64,000 nucleotides of DNA from assembly GCA_033964015.1 (NCBI GenBank), contig CM066919.1:28425459-28489458 (forward strand), written 5' to 3'. Below are positions 39,301 to 46,259 of this stretch, piece by piece; within the stretch, counting starts at the first letter, position 1; every line of letters starts with the position of its first letter. A program made the translations under genes and the position numbers. The notes below the pieces were generated by a model. The model worked only from the letters and a program-made list of their open reading frames with translations, had not been told where the DNA came from and ran no database searches. Source of the DNA: Scolanthus callimorphus. Its lineage: Eukaryota > Cnidaria > Anthozoa > Actiniaria > Edwardsiidae.

Positions 39301-40506
39301 AATAATCCCTCAGTCATGCGCACACACCAAAATCGAGGGTTTATTTGTTGCACGGTTTTTCCTGAATTTGCCACAAGGCTTTCAGAACCAGAAATTGCAC
39401 ATAAATGCATGGAACGGCCCCAAGCTGGGTTCAATCTGTAGGAACCCCCCGACATGGCTACACATGTAGTTACCAGGGTATGTATCTCTCGCAGGGTGAA
39501 CTGAATGGTATACGCGGCCTTGTACCGTCGAACTTCCTAGAGGACGTACAGGACCCTGTCACGCCCCCATCTAGCAATAATGTCAGCTTTGCAAGTCAGG
39601 TGAGTTTTGTCAAGTGAGCCGAAAAATACGGACTTGGGTCAATCTTTTCTTACTGCAATGTTGACCTCAGTATTACTAATTCACAGGTTCCCTCTTCTCT
39701 TTTATCACGTGATGTTCCCATGGTTATCACGTGATGTTCCCATGGTTATCACGTGATGTTCTGCTGGCGGTCACGCGATGTTCTTCTGCCGGTCACGTGA
39801 TGTTCCTCTGGTGATCACGTGACGTTCTCTTTCCTCACTGGTGTCTTCTCTTGATCTGACGAGCCATAACTGACTTCACTTTGCCAACGCCGTAACGCTG
39901 ACACTTCAGTTGGAGCTATCCACTCTGCTGCTGTTAGTACTTTAACATTTAACATTCATAATATTACATAACATTCACAATTGCTACTTATTCTCTTTTT
40001 CTTTTCAATTTTCTTCTTCTGTTTCCTTACTGTCCTGTTTGTATCGATGTTAATCCTAACAAGTACTATCCTTCTATTCGTTGCTGTTGTTTTGATTTTC
40101 GATTTTTGCTGACTAACTATTGATAATATTTTTAGCTAGTGATTTTTCGAGATTTTGATTGCTGTGCCTTCTGGTTGGTCAAATGCGATTTTGTAGCAGC
40201 CAATCAGATTGCAGTAAGACCAATATCAAAAGTGAAAGACTATGTGTACTGGTTGTGAATTTCCTCTCAGCCCTTACATAATTATCATATTTGATAACTT
40301 GATCGGAATTTATAACTTTTAACTTAGTAGGCCAATGGCCACCATTTCCCACAGAATTCCTCCCCTGGCGCAAGTAAAGAAACAACGCCTAACGGAACAA
40401 CCCACCTTAAAGAAGAAAAGACACACCCAAAAAGAAGAAAGGTCTGCTCTCCAAGGGGAAACAGATGTTCAAGAAGATGACAAAAGGCCAGAGCACCAAG
40501 AAGTGA
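18540..40506 (+). CDS. RIMBP: RIM-binding protein (RIM-BP), whole gene
   Basis: RIM-BPs link RIM and voltage-gated Ca2+ channels at presynaptic active zones through SH3 domains. The order here is long coiled coil, SH3, three FN3, acidic linker, SH3, SH3, basic tail. Exons: 18540-19409, 20255-20354, 21020-21178, 21540-21710, 22289-22519, 22772-22855, 23152-23240, 23379-23501, 23616-23720, 23830-24051, 24234-24395, 24738-24915, 25210-25430, 26046-26308, 26851-26925, 27713-27745, 27976-28014, 28909-28992, 30371-30541, 31269-31459, 32214-32295, 32537-32668, 32903-33063, 33478-33647, 33748-34087, 34537-34772, 35036-35336, 36172-36534, 37191-37563, 38032-38472, 39151-39222, 39495-39599, 40355-40506. 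Phases join throughout if eight single missing bases are allowed (exons 2 twice, 7, 11, 15, 23, 29, 33), giving about 2,168 residues. The symbol stands for the family, not a particular vertebrate paralogue. Confidence 0.93.
21739..21911. repeat. MITE family A, decayed copy 3
   Basis: The inverted ends GTAATTCCAG / CTGGAATTAC and an internal CAATACAAATCACTGTTAAT stretch align in order with copies at 4969 and 10256. The flanking triplets no longer match, so it is old. It lies in RIM-BP intron 4. Confidence 0.55.
24738..26925 (+). CDS. RIMBP: RIM-BP exons 12-15: Ser/Asp-rich linker and SH3-I
   Basis: Exons 12-13 are low-complexity and charged, with the repeated string IGPRFAK / IGPRIAR. Exon 14 (26046-26308) holds a GDD repeat and then the first SH3: AVYVARYSYDPEQYSPND, ELAFQAGEYLYVFGDMDE. 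Exon 15 completes it with DGFFLGELMDGQRGLLPSN. As read, the end is LWKRSP. One missing T near 26927-26929 minus the intron edge (in the AATTTG string at about 26905-26910) gives the usual SNFVEKV ending and the correct exit phase, so a deletion is likely. SH3-I in this family is more divergent than II and III. Confidence 0.9.
25437..25866. repeat. MITE family D (CAGAGCCTCCCC ends)
   Basis: The left end CCCAGAGCTCCTCGG...GGGGGAGGCTCTGGTGACAG is answered by an inverted right end CTGTCACCAGAGCCTCCCC...GGGAGCTCTGGGTTCGAG. An extra right-end copy follows at 25809-25866. Related sequence is at 35350-35620. It is in RIM-BP intron 13. Confidence 0.7.
26349..26753 (+). promoter_or_regulatory. Array of TGACGTCA (CRE-type) palindromes
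   Basis: Eight exact TGACGTCA sites: 26349, 26420, 26448, 26478, 26508, 26538, 26566 and 26746 (first base). Six are spaced 28-30 bp apart inside a degenerate 30-bp tandem repeat (GTGTGACGTCATCAGTTAGG). TGACGTCA is the CREB/ATF consensus. The array lies in RIM-BP intron 14. A regulatory role is inference; it may be a simple satellite. Confidence 0.7.
27310..27645. repeat. 64-bp tandem repeat
   Basis: Units hold AGACATGGATATGTCCCACT, then CGTCACAAGARTGTGCATG and CCTAGAAAATGGGTAGAGAG. AGACAT recurs at 27371, 27435, 27499, 27564 and 27630. It lies in RIM-BP intron 15. Confidence 0.85.
27713..30541 (+). CDS. RIMBP: RIM-BP exons 16-19: small acidic linker exons
   Basis: Four phase-1 symmetric exons lie between SH3-I and the FN3 block: 33 nt (DEDEMMMINGE), 39 nt (DEAYDSSDEEEAQ), 84 nt and 171 nt (GKLHRNLRLNVEHIP..., then EEEEEDGRSV). 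All are flanked by clear AG/GT signals and each is a multiple of three, so they are good candidates for cassette alternative splicing. The sequence is low-complexity, so support comes from phase and splice sites rather than homology. Confidence 0.75.
29169..29580. mobile_element. MITE family B, copy in RIM-BP intron 18
   Basis: The ends CCGGGGAAGGGGGGGTACTC and GAGTACCCCCCTCCCCCTCGG are inverted, followed inward by GGGGATGCTCGG / CCGAGCATCCCC. GGTTGAAAT lies on both outer sides. The interior is built of degenerate ACCCNTTTCTTATACC repeats. Confidence 0.75.
29903..30049. repeat. Short MITE with GGTTCCTRRAAGG ends
   Basis: GGGGTCGGTTCCTAGAAGG at the left is inverted as CCTTTCAGGAACCGGCCCC at the right, with GTGGATAA / TTATCCAA inside. 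It resembles the element nested at 10702-10828. Confidence 0.65.
30979..31126. repeat. 148-bp near-perfect palindrome
   Basis: AGGACTCCATGC...TGTCCAATTAAGAAAAAATT is mirrored around a TCGGCCTGCGGCC centre near 31046-31058. Similar TTGTCCAATT / AATTGGAC strings lie to the left (30876-30940). It is a hairpin MITE in RIM-BP intron 19. Confidence 0.8.
31269..34087 (+). CDS. RIMBP: RIM-BP exons 20-25: three fibronectin type III domains
   Basis: Each FN3 is split by one intron. FN3-1: SPKRVSLERQFTRSVLLNW (31269-31459) and TYRISVRTLTTKREESQDQE (32214-32295). FN3-2: LAPSDIQVSSISPTSAKIEW (32537-32668) and YQHTLVNLAPCEHYRVHVR (32903-33063). FN3-3: PDPPLDVTLLPSSPG, then SGTSNGARVTGYKVYIND (33478-33647) and TSPTADCVTVVSW (33748-34087). 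The string SGTSNGxRVTGY is very characteristic of RIM-BP. Exon 23 needs one extra C at its start (ACCTGGG read for ACCCTGGG) to meet the incoming phase. Exon 25 runs on about 60 residues into an acidic Ser/Glu-rich tail. Confidence 0.93.
32300..32445. repeat. CAT/CAA trinucleotide-rich tract
   Basis: An interrupted (CAT)n and (CAA)n microsatellite in RIM-BP intron 21. Confidence 0.8.
34262..34430. repeat. GTT/GAT trinucleotide-rich tract
   Basis: Interrupted (GTT)n, (GAC)n and (GAT)n microsatellite in RIM-BP intron 25. The hydrophobic poly-Val reading is an artefact. Confidence 0.8.
34537..36534 (+). CDS. RIMBP: RIM-BP exons 26-28: long acidic linker
   Basis: Three exons (236, 301 and 363 nt) encode about 300 residues very rich in Glu and Asp, with many Ser, e.g. 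VEVEDESESDSGDSNKRDYG and SDLEDSSEETPLSVIHEEDE. No folded domain is recognisable. It separates FN3-3 from SH3-II as in vertebrate RIM-BPs, where the linker is also variable. Frames are open and phases match. Confidence 0.85.
35350..35620. repeat. MITE family D remnants
   Basis: Two left-end-like pieces (CTCGTACCCAGAGCTCTCC and a variant 70 bp earlier) and a right end CACCAGAGCCTCCCCGGGG...TCTGGGTTCGAGAATGGGCC match the element at 25437. It lies in RIM-BP intron 27. Confidence 0.6.
35684..35764. repeat. 81-bp palindrome
   Basis: GTTCCCACAGAGCCCTGTAT and its complement flank a GCGCATGCGTC...GACGCATGCGC core. It is a short hairpin MITE in RIM-BP intron 27, next to family D pieces. Confidence 0.8.
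36694..37000. mobile_element. MITE family C, full copy
   Basis: It starts GGGCCATTCCATTTTTTAGC and ends GGCTTAAAATGCAATGGCC, an inverted pair. Inside are five degenerate units of a CTCTTCCGTGGTTTTTTTCC type. The other copy (13112) is in opposite orientation. It lies in RIM-BP intron 28. Confidence 0.75.
37191..39599 (+). CDS. RIMBP: RIM-BP exons 29-32: SH3-II and SH3-III
   Basis: SH3-II: IFIALYDYDPKSMSPNPG and ELKFSEGDLIK in exon 29, then IYGDKDEDGFYWGECEGQTG and FVPFNMVSEV in exon 30. SH3-III: KMIALFDYDPRILSPNPDCE in exon 30, VELNFRVGDILYVYGEMDED in exon 31, and GELNGIRGLVPSNFLEDV in exon 32. The YDYDP/FDYDP, SPNP and DEDGFFxGE motifs are those that bind PxxP sites of RIM and Ca2+ channels in studied animals. 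Exon 29 needs one missing G in the GGGGG run near 37391-37395: the first part stays in one frame and the SH3 in the next. Confidence 0.93.
38581..38927. repeat. 45-bp tandem repeat with acceptor-like motif
   Basis: Unit starts at 38581, 38626, 38671, 38716, 38761, 38806, 38851 and 38896 (last partial). Each holds CTGTTTTCAGAC (one has CTGTGTTCAG) after a pyrimidine stretch, so eight 3'-splice-site-like strings stand in a row in RIM-BP intron 30. Two frames stay open only because 45 is a multiple of three. Confidence 0.95.
39705..39822. promoter_or_regulatory. Six TCACGTGA-type E-boxes at exact 22-bp steps
   Basis: First bases: 39705, 39727, 39749, 39771 (TCACGCGA variant), 39793 and 39815. 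CACGTG is the E-box bound by bHLH-ZIP factors such as USF, MITF/TFE and MYC/MAX. The sites sit in a 22-bp tandem repeat in RIM-BP intron 32; between-site sequence drifts while the palindrome is mostly kept. A regulatory role is inference. Confidence 0.75.
40355..40506 (+). CDS. RIMBP: RIM-BP exon 33: C-terminal tail
   Basis: The acceptor CCCACAG precedes NSSPGASKETTPNGTT. As read, the frame stops at TGA 40478-40480. Allowing one missing base near 40430 gives instead a Lys-rich end (KGLLSKGKQMFKKMTKGQ) closing at TGA 40504-40506. I prefer the second because lysine-rich ends occur in other RIM-BPs as I recall them, but this is not proven. Confidence 0.65.
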
Positions 40507-42198
40507 TCACAGTAAATATTTTAGCACATGAATATTCTATATATTTCACAACAAAATACAGAAGTCTCACTGACACTGTCACACGTTAGAACAGTATTTT
40601 CGTAGCAGAAAAATGACAAAGTATTTTACCTCCTTTTATATTTAAAAGCTAACAATTTTCTTAAAGGGTTATGATGATAAAGGCCGATGAAAAAGTATAC
40701 TTTTAAAATGATATTAAGATATTTTTACTGTAATCTTAGCAGCTAAGGTAGCAGACATTATTTGCTGCGGTGTTGTCATATTATATATGACTACAGACCA
40801 ATACGAATAACGATATTCGAGTTTAGAATGCAGTTATTATTACTAGTTCCAACAGAGTGAGAGAGGTTTTTTCGAATGAATTGCCAGAGTTTTGTGCGAA
40901 AATGCGGAGGCCTGGCTTTTGTAAAAGTATTGTAAATTTTATAGGAGTGACTATCTATTGAATCAAATTTTGTACAAATATATTCTAACTTTAAAATTAG
41001 ATTTTCAGACAAAGGTAGTATAATATCTAATGTATATTTTTATTAATATTAATTAGGACATTTCTCGGAGTTAGATTATCACGCACTTTAGGATCGTATT
41101 TACAAATGGTTTGCTTCAGATTATGACCATGCAATCTTTGTAAATCTGTATAGCATATGATGTAGTAACGCACATTTTATTCGTAAGCAAGCGCACTTAA
41201 TTTATTGACATCGTATTTATTGGACTTTTAACTTAACTGGCATTGAATACATCACTATTGTGACGTCATTGTCCGTCTCCCGTAGCAACAACATTGATCT
41301 TCATTGTCGGAGTGTGGTGCACACACAACTTCTTTATCGTATTCTTTGCATTAATGTTCCAGTATGTACTCACAAGCCAACAGACTAACACCATTTCATA
41401 AATTCTAGGTTATACGATGTGTGATGAGATTTATCAGACACTAATAAAATATCCCACTACACGTTCATTGTGTATGGCTTGTTGTTATTACCCGTGTTAA
41501 AACAGAAAAGCAGTACTAACGAAGGGGAAGGTGAAAACCTGGAGGTTGTACCTGAGCTCTTCTCTAGGAAAGTGGTTTTGATAAAAATGATTAGTATATA
41601 ATAACTAACGTCATTATCAGAAATTCCGCGCGGTGATTGATCGAGGGGATTGGAAGTGCGCGCGCAGTTTTATTATGATCGTGAAAAAATCCAACAAAAA
41701 AACACCTTATATGATTGTTGCCCTTAGTCTCGTGGGCGGATCCAGGGGGGTGAATATACAGAAAGGATCTTCTCCTCATCGTGAGGGAACTCAAAGCGGC
41801 TGAAAAGTACACAACCGCTAGACAAGGAGAGGTTGGAGGACTAACGGGCTGCATTAGATGGCGCAAATTGCAGCCGCGCAGCTTACAATCATGAGGACTG
41901 TTGAACAGTATATATGCCTCCGAGAGTCAGGCCATTGCACCGGGGAGACAATCCCCTACTCTTACGAAGAGTGCAATGGGTTCTTTAGCGTCCACTTTGA
42001 ACAGGGGTAGAAGGTAGAAGGGAAGGCAGACAACCCCCTATTTTCTACTAACTTCTGGTCTATCCTTAGCAACTCATCACCTCGACGCAGAATGAGGGGC
42101 AATATTTTCTTAACCAAATGGATAGACAAATCATGATCTCACCGTTAGTACTATTATAAATGTTAAACTATAGTTTAACACGGAACTGAGGAATGTTT
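40507..42198. other. Intergenic between convergent RIM-BP and PGGHG
   Basis: AT-rich 1.7 kb between two converging genes. It contains their 3' UTRs and no supported exon. Confidence 0.5.
41443..41448 (+). promoter_or_regulatory. Possible poly(A) signal of RIM-BP
   Basis: AATAAA about 0.94 kb after the inferred RIM-BP stop, with no stronger candidate nearby that I noticed. Confidence 0.3.
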
Positions 42199-45100
42199 TT
42201 AACCACGGCGCATCCATTTTCCCAGGACATTGCGGCTTTTTTGTTGCTTTCCATGTAACGCGTGATTCGTGCTTCGACTCGATGTCTGTATACGAATCAT
42301 TCCATTGGGTAATTCAACCTTGTGCCCAGATTCTAACGTGTAATGCTGACCTGACGACAACACAACAGCCTGGAGGACTGGGCCTTTCCGTGACGTCACT
42401 GTGACGTAAGAGGAGTTTGAACCAATCGCGATGTCGATGCTGTTGCCAAGGTAATTAACCCCGAAGAGCCTCACTTGTGTCGTGGCCGGGAGAAGCCTGG
42501 GGTTGAACTCGAGATACTCATCGTGCAACTTGAGCCCGCAGTACCCCGAGAGAACCGCTTGGAGAAAGCCACCTGCTCCGGTGATGAAATTCACCGCACC
42601 CCCCTCGGGAGTTTCTGTCCAAACTTTGAACGGTTCCTTCACGTTTGCGTAGCTTTCGTTAAATGATGCCACAGCGTTCCCAGTGTCTCCGATATCAAGC
42701 CAATTAATGGCGAACATGGACTTGGTCATCGCGGGTCCACTCGGGTCAGTCCGTGGTTCGTATAAAGTCAGGTCGTTACGTCGAACTTGTGACGTCATTG
42801 GGTACAACAATGGGAAGCCCAGTAGTATAACATCGGCCTGTTTGACTTGAATACTCAAATCGTAACCCTCGTATTCAGGGTGGTACTGCTTTGTTTTATC
42901 GAAAGGAATAAACATTTTCTTGGCTATTTCACTCCAGTTCGCGGGCACATTCTTTAACACTTTTCCAGCAAATTCCAAGTTGAGTTTCGCGATGACGTTG
43001 GTGAATACCGAGTTATTGACAACACCTCTGTCTTCGTCTGGAGGCATGACGTCATAGATATCGTACGCGCCTCGTGATTGGTTGAACGTAACTCTACTGG
43101 CCCAGAATTCTGCAGTGTCGTGTATGAGTTGAGACCCAGCTCCTCTCAGCCAGTCCAGGTCGCGAGTGGCCTGGTAGTACTGTTTGGCGGCGAACCCAAT
43201 GTCTCCAGTGATGTGTTGTTCATAATCTGAGTAGATATCGCCAGGGCAAACTTCATTGCCTGTGACAGCACTTTCCCCTGGAAACATCGCACCTGGTAAA
43301 AAAAAAATAGAATAAAATGATGGCTGGGAGCGAGGGGTCGACAGCGGTGCATGCAATTTCAAGTTGGTACACTATACTGTCCTCTGTATCTGTCTTATAG
43401 AACGAAGATATACAGAAGGACACTATAGTGTACCATATATGAAGGATCTAGCCGTGGTGGGGTAATTTTTGACGAGGATCGCAGGCTCCGAAAATCACGG
43501 AAACCGGCGGGTTCGCGTTTCGAAGTGGACTAGCGCTGAAACCGTTTCCTTGCAAGAATCTTTACAATCAACCAATGAATCCTGTCCGGAAAAGCAGTTA
43601 TAATTCTATACTTACCAGAATAGTTGCGCGCCTTAGCCCGTTGCTTAGCAACCTCTAGTCTATCAACTCTGTACTGAAGGCAGCTACGTGCTATATCTGG
43701 ATACAGCATCAAGAGAGGAGGGTACATCCAAGTTTCTTGGTCCCAGAATGTGTGTCCGTTATATCCGTTACTAGCAAGTCCGCCTGGACTTAACCCGTGT
43801 GGCCAGGAATGGCGGATAGAGCTGTGAATAGAAACAAAAGATATCAAGCTTCGGCCGGGCGGAGCGATTTTTTTATTTACGCCCACTTTATGGCACTTAT
43901 AAATTTTTCAGGCAAGTTATTGAGAAAAAAAAGGAAAAAGTATTCATGGTGGTGCGAACCCTCAACCCTGTGTAAATTACTTATTCATAACCTAACATCT
44001 TACACATGAGCTACGAGAGAGTTCGCAGGTCAACATCCTCCTTTTGATTCACTCATAGAACGAGAATATTTGAATCATAATGAATATTTATAGTAGCTAG
44101 CCGCCATCTTGAAGTGGGCGTAAAAATACAGAGACGTCTGGAGTAATTGCGCGGGTTTCCTGTGTTTTAAAAATTGAGAAATTGCTTGGCTGCTAAGCCA
44201 GGATGGCGGACACGAAGGGGCGAAAGTTTTCAGGATTTCTTCTTGGATTCTTGGCTTTTTTGGTACGAAAGAAAGAAGACCCGACTTGACCTAAAGGTAA
44301 AATATTATTTATTGTGCCTTACTCTCGACACTGCTTAAATAGTATTTAGAAATACGAAACTTTCCTTTGTGAATTCGCAACTAGTTTCAAAGCTTCGCCC
44401 CCAAAACGTGTATTTTCGAATGTATTTTGAAATATGAAGCTTAACTTGATTTTAAATTAATTGAAGCGCCAACTTTTAGCAGCAGCAGTCATATGGGGGG
44501 AGGATCGTAAAACAACGCCTATAGGCGATGCAAATTCACCAAGCAAACAAATTAAACAAAGGGTTGTTCGCTGCGCAAAAATGAATATTTCAAAGCACTG
44601 GCTTATACTCGCGGGCTAACGCTTGCCCAATGCAGGGGCCATAGCTGTCAACTCACCCGCATTAGGCGGGTGTCACAAGATTTTGAAGCCTGTCACCCGC
44701 ATAATGATTGCAAACGTTTTCATATATTTACTGTATTTCACCCGCATTGTCGTTCTCCGGATTTTTTCATACATTTACTGTATTTTCCTGTCACGTAAGG
44801 GGGAATCTCAAGATTTTTGACAGAGTTGGGTTGACAGGTATGAGGGGCGTACGCAGGATTTTAAGGTACAGCCTAGGCATACACAGGATTTTTCAAATCT
44901 GCAGGCCAAGTTCATGAATGTAGTATAATACTTGTACCAAAGTCACCCAGCAGTGAAAACTCTGTACGCACATGCATGCATGCAATAGCTTGTCATGTGT
45001 GTCACGTGTCAAGACCTTACCTGAGGATGTAGTAAAGACTACCATAAACAGCTTGCGCCAGTGGAAGGTTCCCATCCATCTCTACCCTCCCTTCCCCCCA

Positions 45101-45824
45101 CAGTTTTGTCCATGCGGTCACGTGACTAGCCAACAACCCATCCATATCCCTCACAGCATCTTCATACGCCTTGTATGCACCATGTAAGATGTCTTGAGAA
45201 TCCAAGGTGCTTGCAACAGCTGTTATAAAACACCACTTCATTGACGTCGATTTCGGGACTGTCACCGTTTTACGCGGGATTTTGGACCAAACCACAGCGA
45301 CCCCAAGCTTTGGACTACCAGCCTCCTCCGTTTCTTTGATATACCCAGACATAGCCGAGTAATCTGTCAAGAATGTCTTTCTTTCTCTCAGATAAAATCG
45401 CTCCAGATATTTCTTCTCCCTTTCCGAGTAGATTTTAAAATCAAATCGTCCGTATCTTTGGGATCGAATCTGGTGTCGAAAGCAAGGAGTATATCTACGC
45501 CCATTTTATTTGATACCGTGACTTCAGAAACGAATATATGTTCTTGCACTCTATGAGCATAGACTTTTTGCTCTAGAACGAAATTCTGTGCGTTTTGAAA
45601 GCGATAAAACACGCCTTCAGAAACATTGAGTCTGTATAAGTTACTCACAGAATTTGAAACCACCCCCACATTCGTCCTGAGAGAGACATCGGCGGGCGAT
45701 GGTATTCGTGCTCGATGACTTGGCGATGTTGTGCCTCTTCCATTGAAAATTCCAGAGACGTAAATGACTGGGCTATAAACTGTCGTAGCAATATAGCCAT
45801 TACCAACTGAAGCCATTAGATACG
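42199..45824 (-). CDS. PGGHG: Protein-glucosylgalactosylhydroxylysine glucosidase, main body (gene split by insertion)
   Basis: PGGHG (GH65, formerly ATHL1) removes glucose from Glc-Gal-hydroxylysine of collagen. Minus-strand exons: 45021-45824 (continues across the insertion to 58593-58689), 43616-43821 and 42199-43292 (stop at 42199-42201). Diagnostic stretches: SVGNGYIATTVYSPVIYVSG, LAQAVYGSLYYILR, HGLSPGGLASNGYNGHTFWD, TGNEVCPGDIYSDYEQHI, YDVMPPDEDRGVVNNSVFTN, VKQADVILLGFPLLYP, PFKVWTETPEGGAVNFITG. The acidic residues of HTFWD, MPPDED and KVWTET match the segments that hold the catalytic acids of the human enzyme (inferred by position). One missing base near 45448 shifts DTDD to the RFDFKIYSEREKK frame. 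With that base and the first-exon piece the lengths are 902, 206 and 1,094 nt, giving 733 residues; human has 737. Confidence 0.93.
43366..43434. repeat. Hairpin MITE
   Basis: GGTACACTATACTGTCCT and AGGACACTATAGTGTACC are inverted arms with TCTGTATCTGTCTT / AAGATATACAGA inside. It lies in the last PGGHG intron. Confidence 0.8.
43876..44124 (-). repeat. Inverted-repeat element carrying a tRNA-like SINE
   Basis: TTTACGCCCACTT (43876-43888) and AAGTGGGCGTAAA (44112-44124) are inverted ends. On the minus strand the interior holds a tRNA-like head: CTCTCTCGTAGCTCATGTG with an A-box match (TAGCTCATGTG, fwd 44003-44013) and GGGTTCGCACC as B-box (fwd 43951-43960). This is a pol III-type SINE head. 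The same architecture recurs at 62791-63173. Confidence 0.6.
44636..44851. repeat. Repeat with GTCAACTCACCC/GGGTTGACAGGTATG ends
   Basis: The ends CATAGCTGTCAACTCACCC and TTGGGTTGACAGGTATG are inverted, and CATATATTTACTGTATTT-type strings occur twice inside. It is related to the element at 7062 and probably to 22930-23150. It lies in PGGHG intron 1. Confidence 0.6.
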
Positions 45825-46259
45825 ATCTACAGTCAGGCACTCCGCTATCGCACAATCACAACAGATGACAAAACATACAAACATCACCTAGATAGACTAC
45901 GCAACATTCTCTTAGCAAGGGGTTACCCTGACAAACTCATTATTGAGTGTTTCCACAAAGCATCACAATTCACACAGACCCAACTCCTCAACAAGTCCTC
46001 TGCTTCACCTTACACAACTTCCCCTACAGGACCCCCACTGCCCTTCATAGTACCTTTCAATACAAACACAGCTACCATAGGCTATACCCTCCGTAACAAC
46101 TGGGACCTCATTTCCACTGACCCTGAACTTTCACAGGTGTTCCCCTCCCCTCCTCTTACTGCATTCTCACGACATAAGAACATCAAAGACTTCCTAGTAC
46201 ACACACGATTCATAAAAACACAACCACAAAATGAGACAACACAAGCAGCCACAATGTAG
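45825..46259 (+). pseudogene. Reverse transcriptase C-terminal part, Penelope-like, 5'-truncated
   Basis: The open frame starts at the first base of the insertion and ends at TAG 46257-46259 (144 residues). It reads IYSQALRYRTITTDD, LDRLRNILLARGYPDKLI, FIVPFNTNT, LISTDPELSQVFPSPPLTAF and KNIKDFLVHTRF. YSQALRxRxI, RGYP and the PPL.AF...N..D.LV pattern are typical of the region after the catalytic fingers/palm in Penelope-like (and some non-LTR) reverse transcriptases. The catalytic YxDD part is missing. No GIY-YIG endonuclease or CCHH motif follows in frame. Confidence 0.7.

Noticed and set aside
39705..39822. Short regular repeats resembling a CRISPR array
   Set aside because: The 22-bp period is too short for repeat plus spacer, spacers are related to each other, and the genome is animal.
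44199..44296. Micro-ORF starting ATGGCGGACACG with a GTACGA donor-like end, plus strand in PGGHG intron 1
   Set aside because: A 26-codon-scale frame with no downstream partner exon seen; the ATGGCGG context is common near MITE ends.
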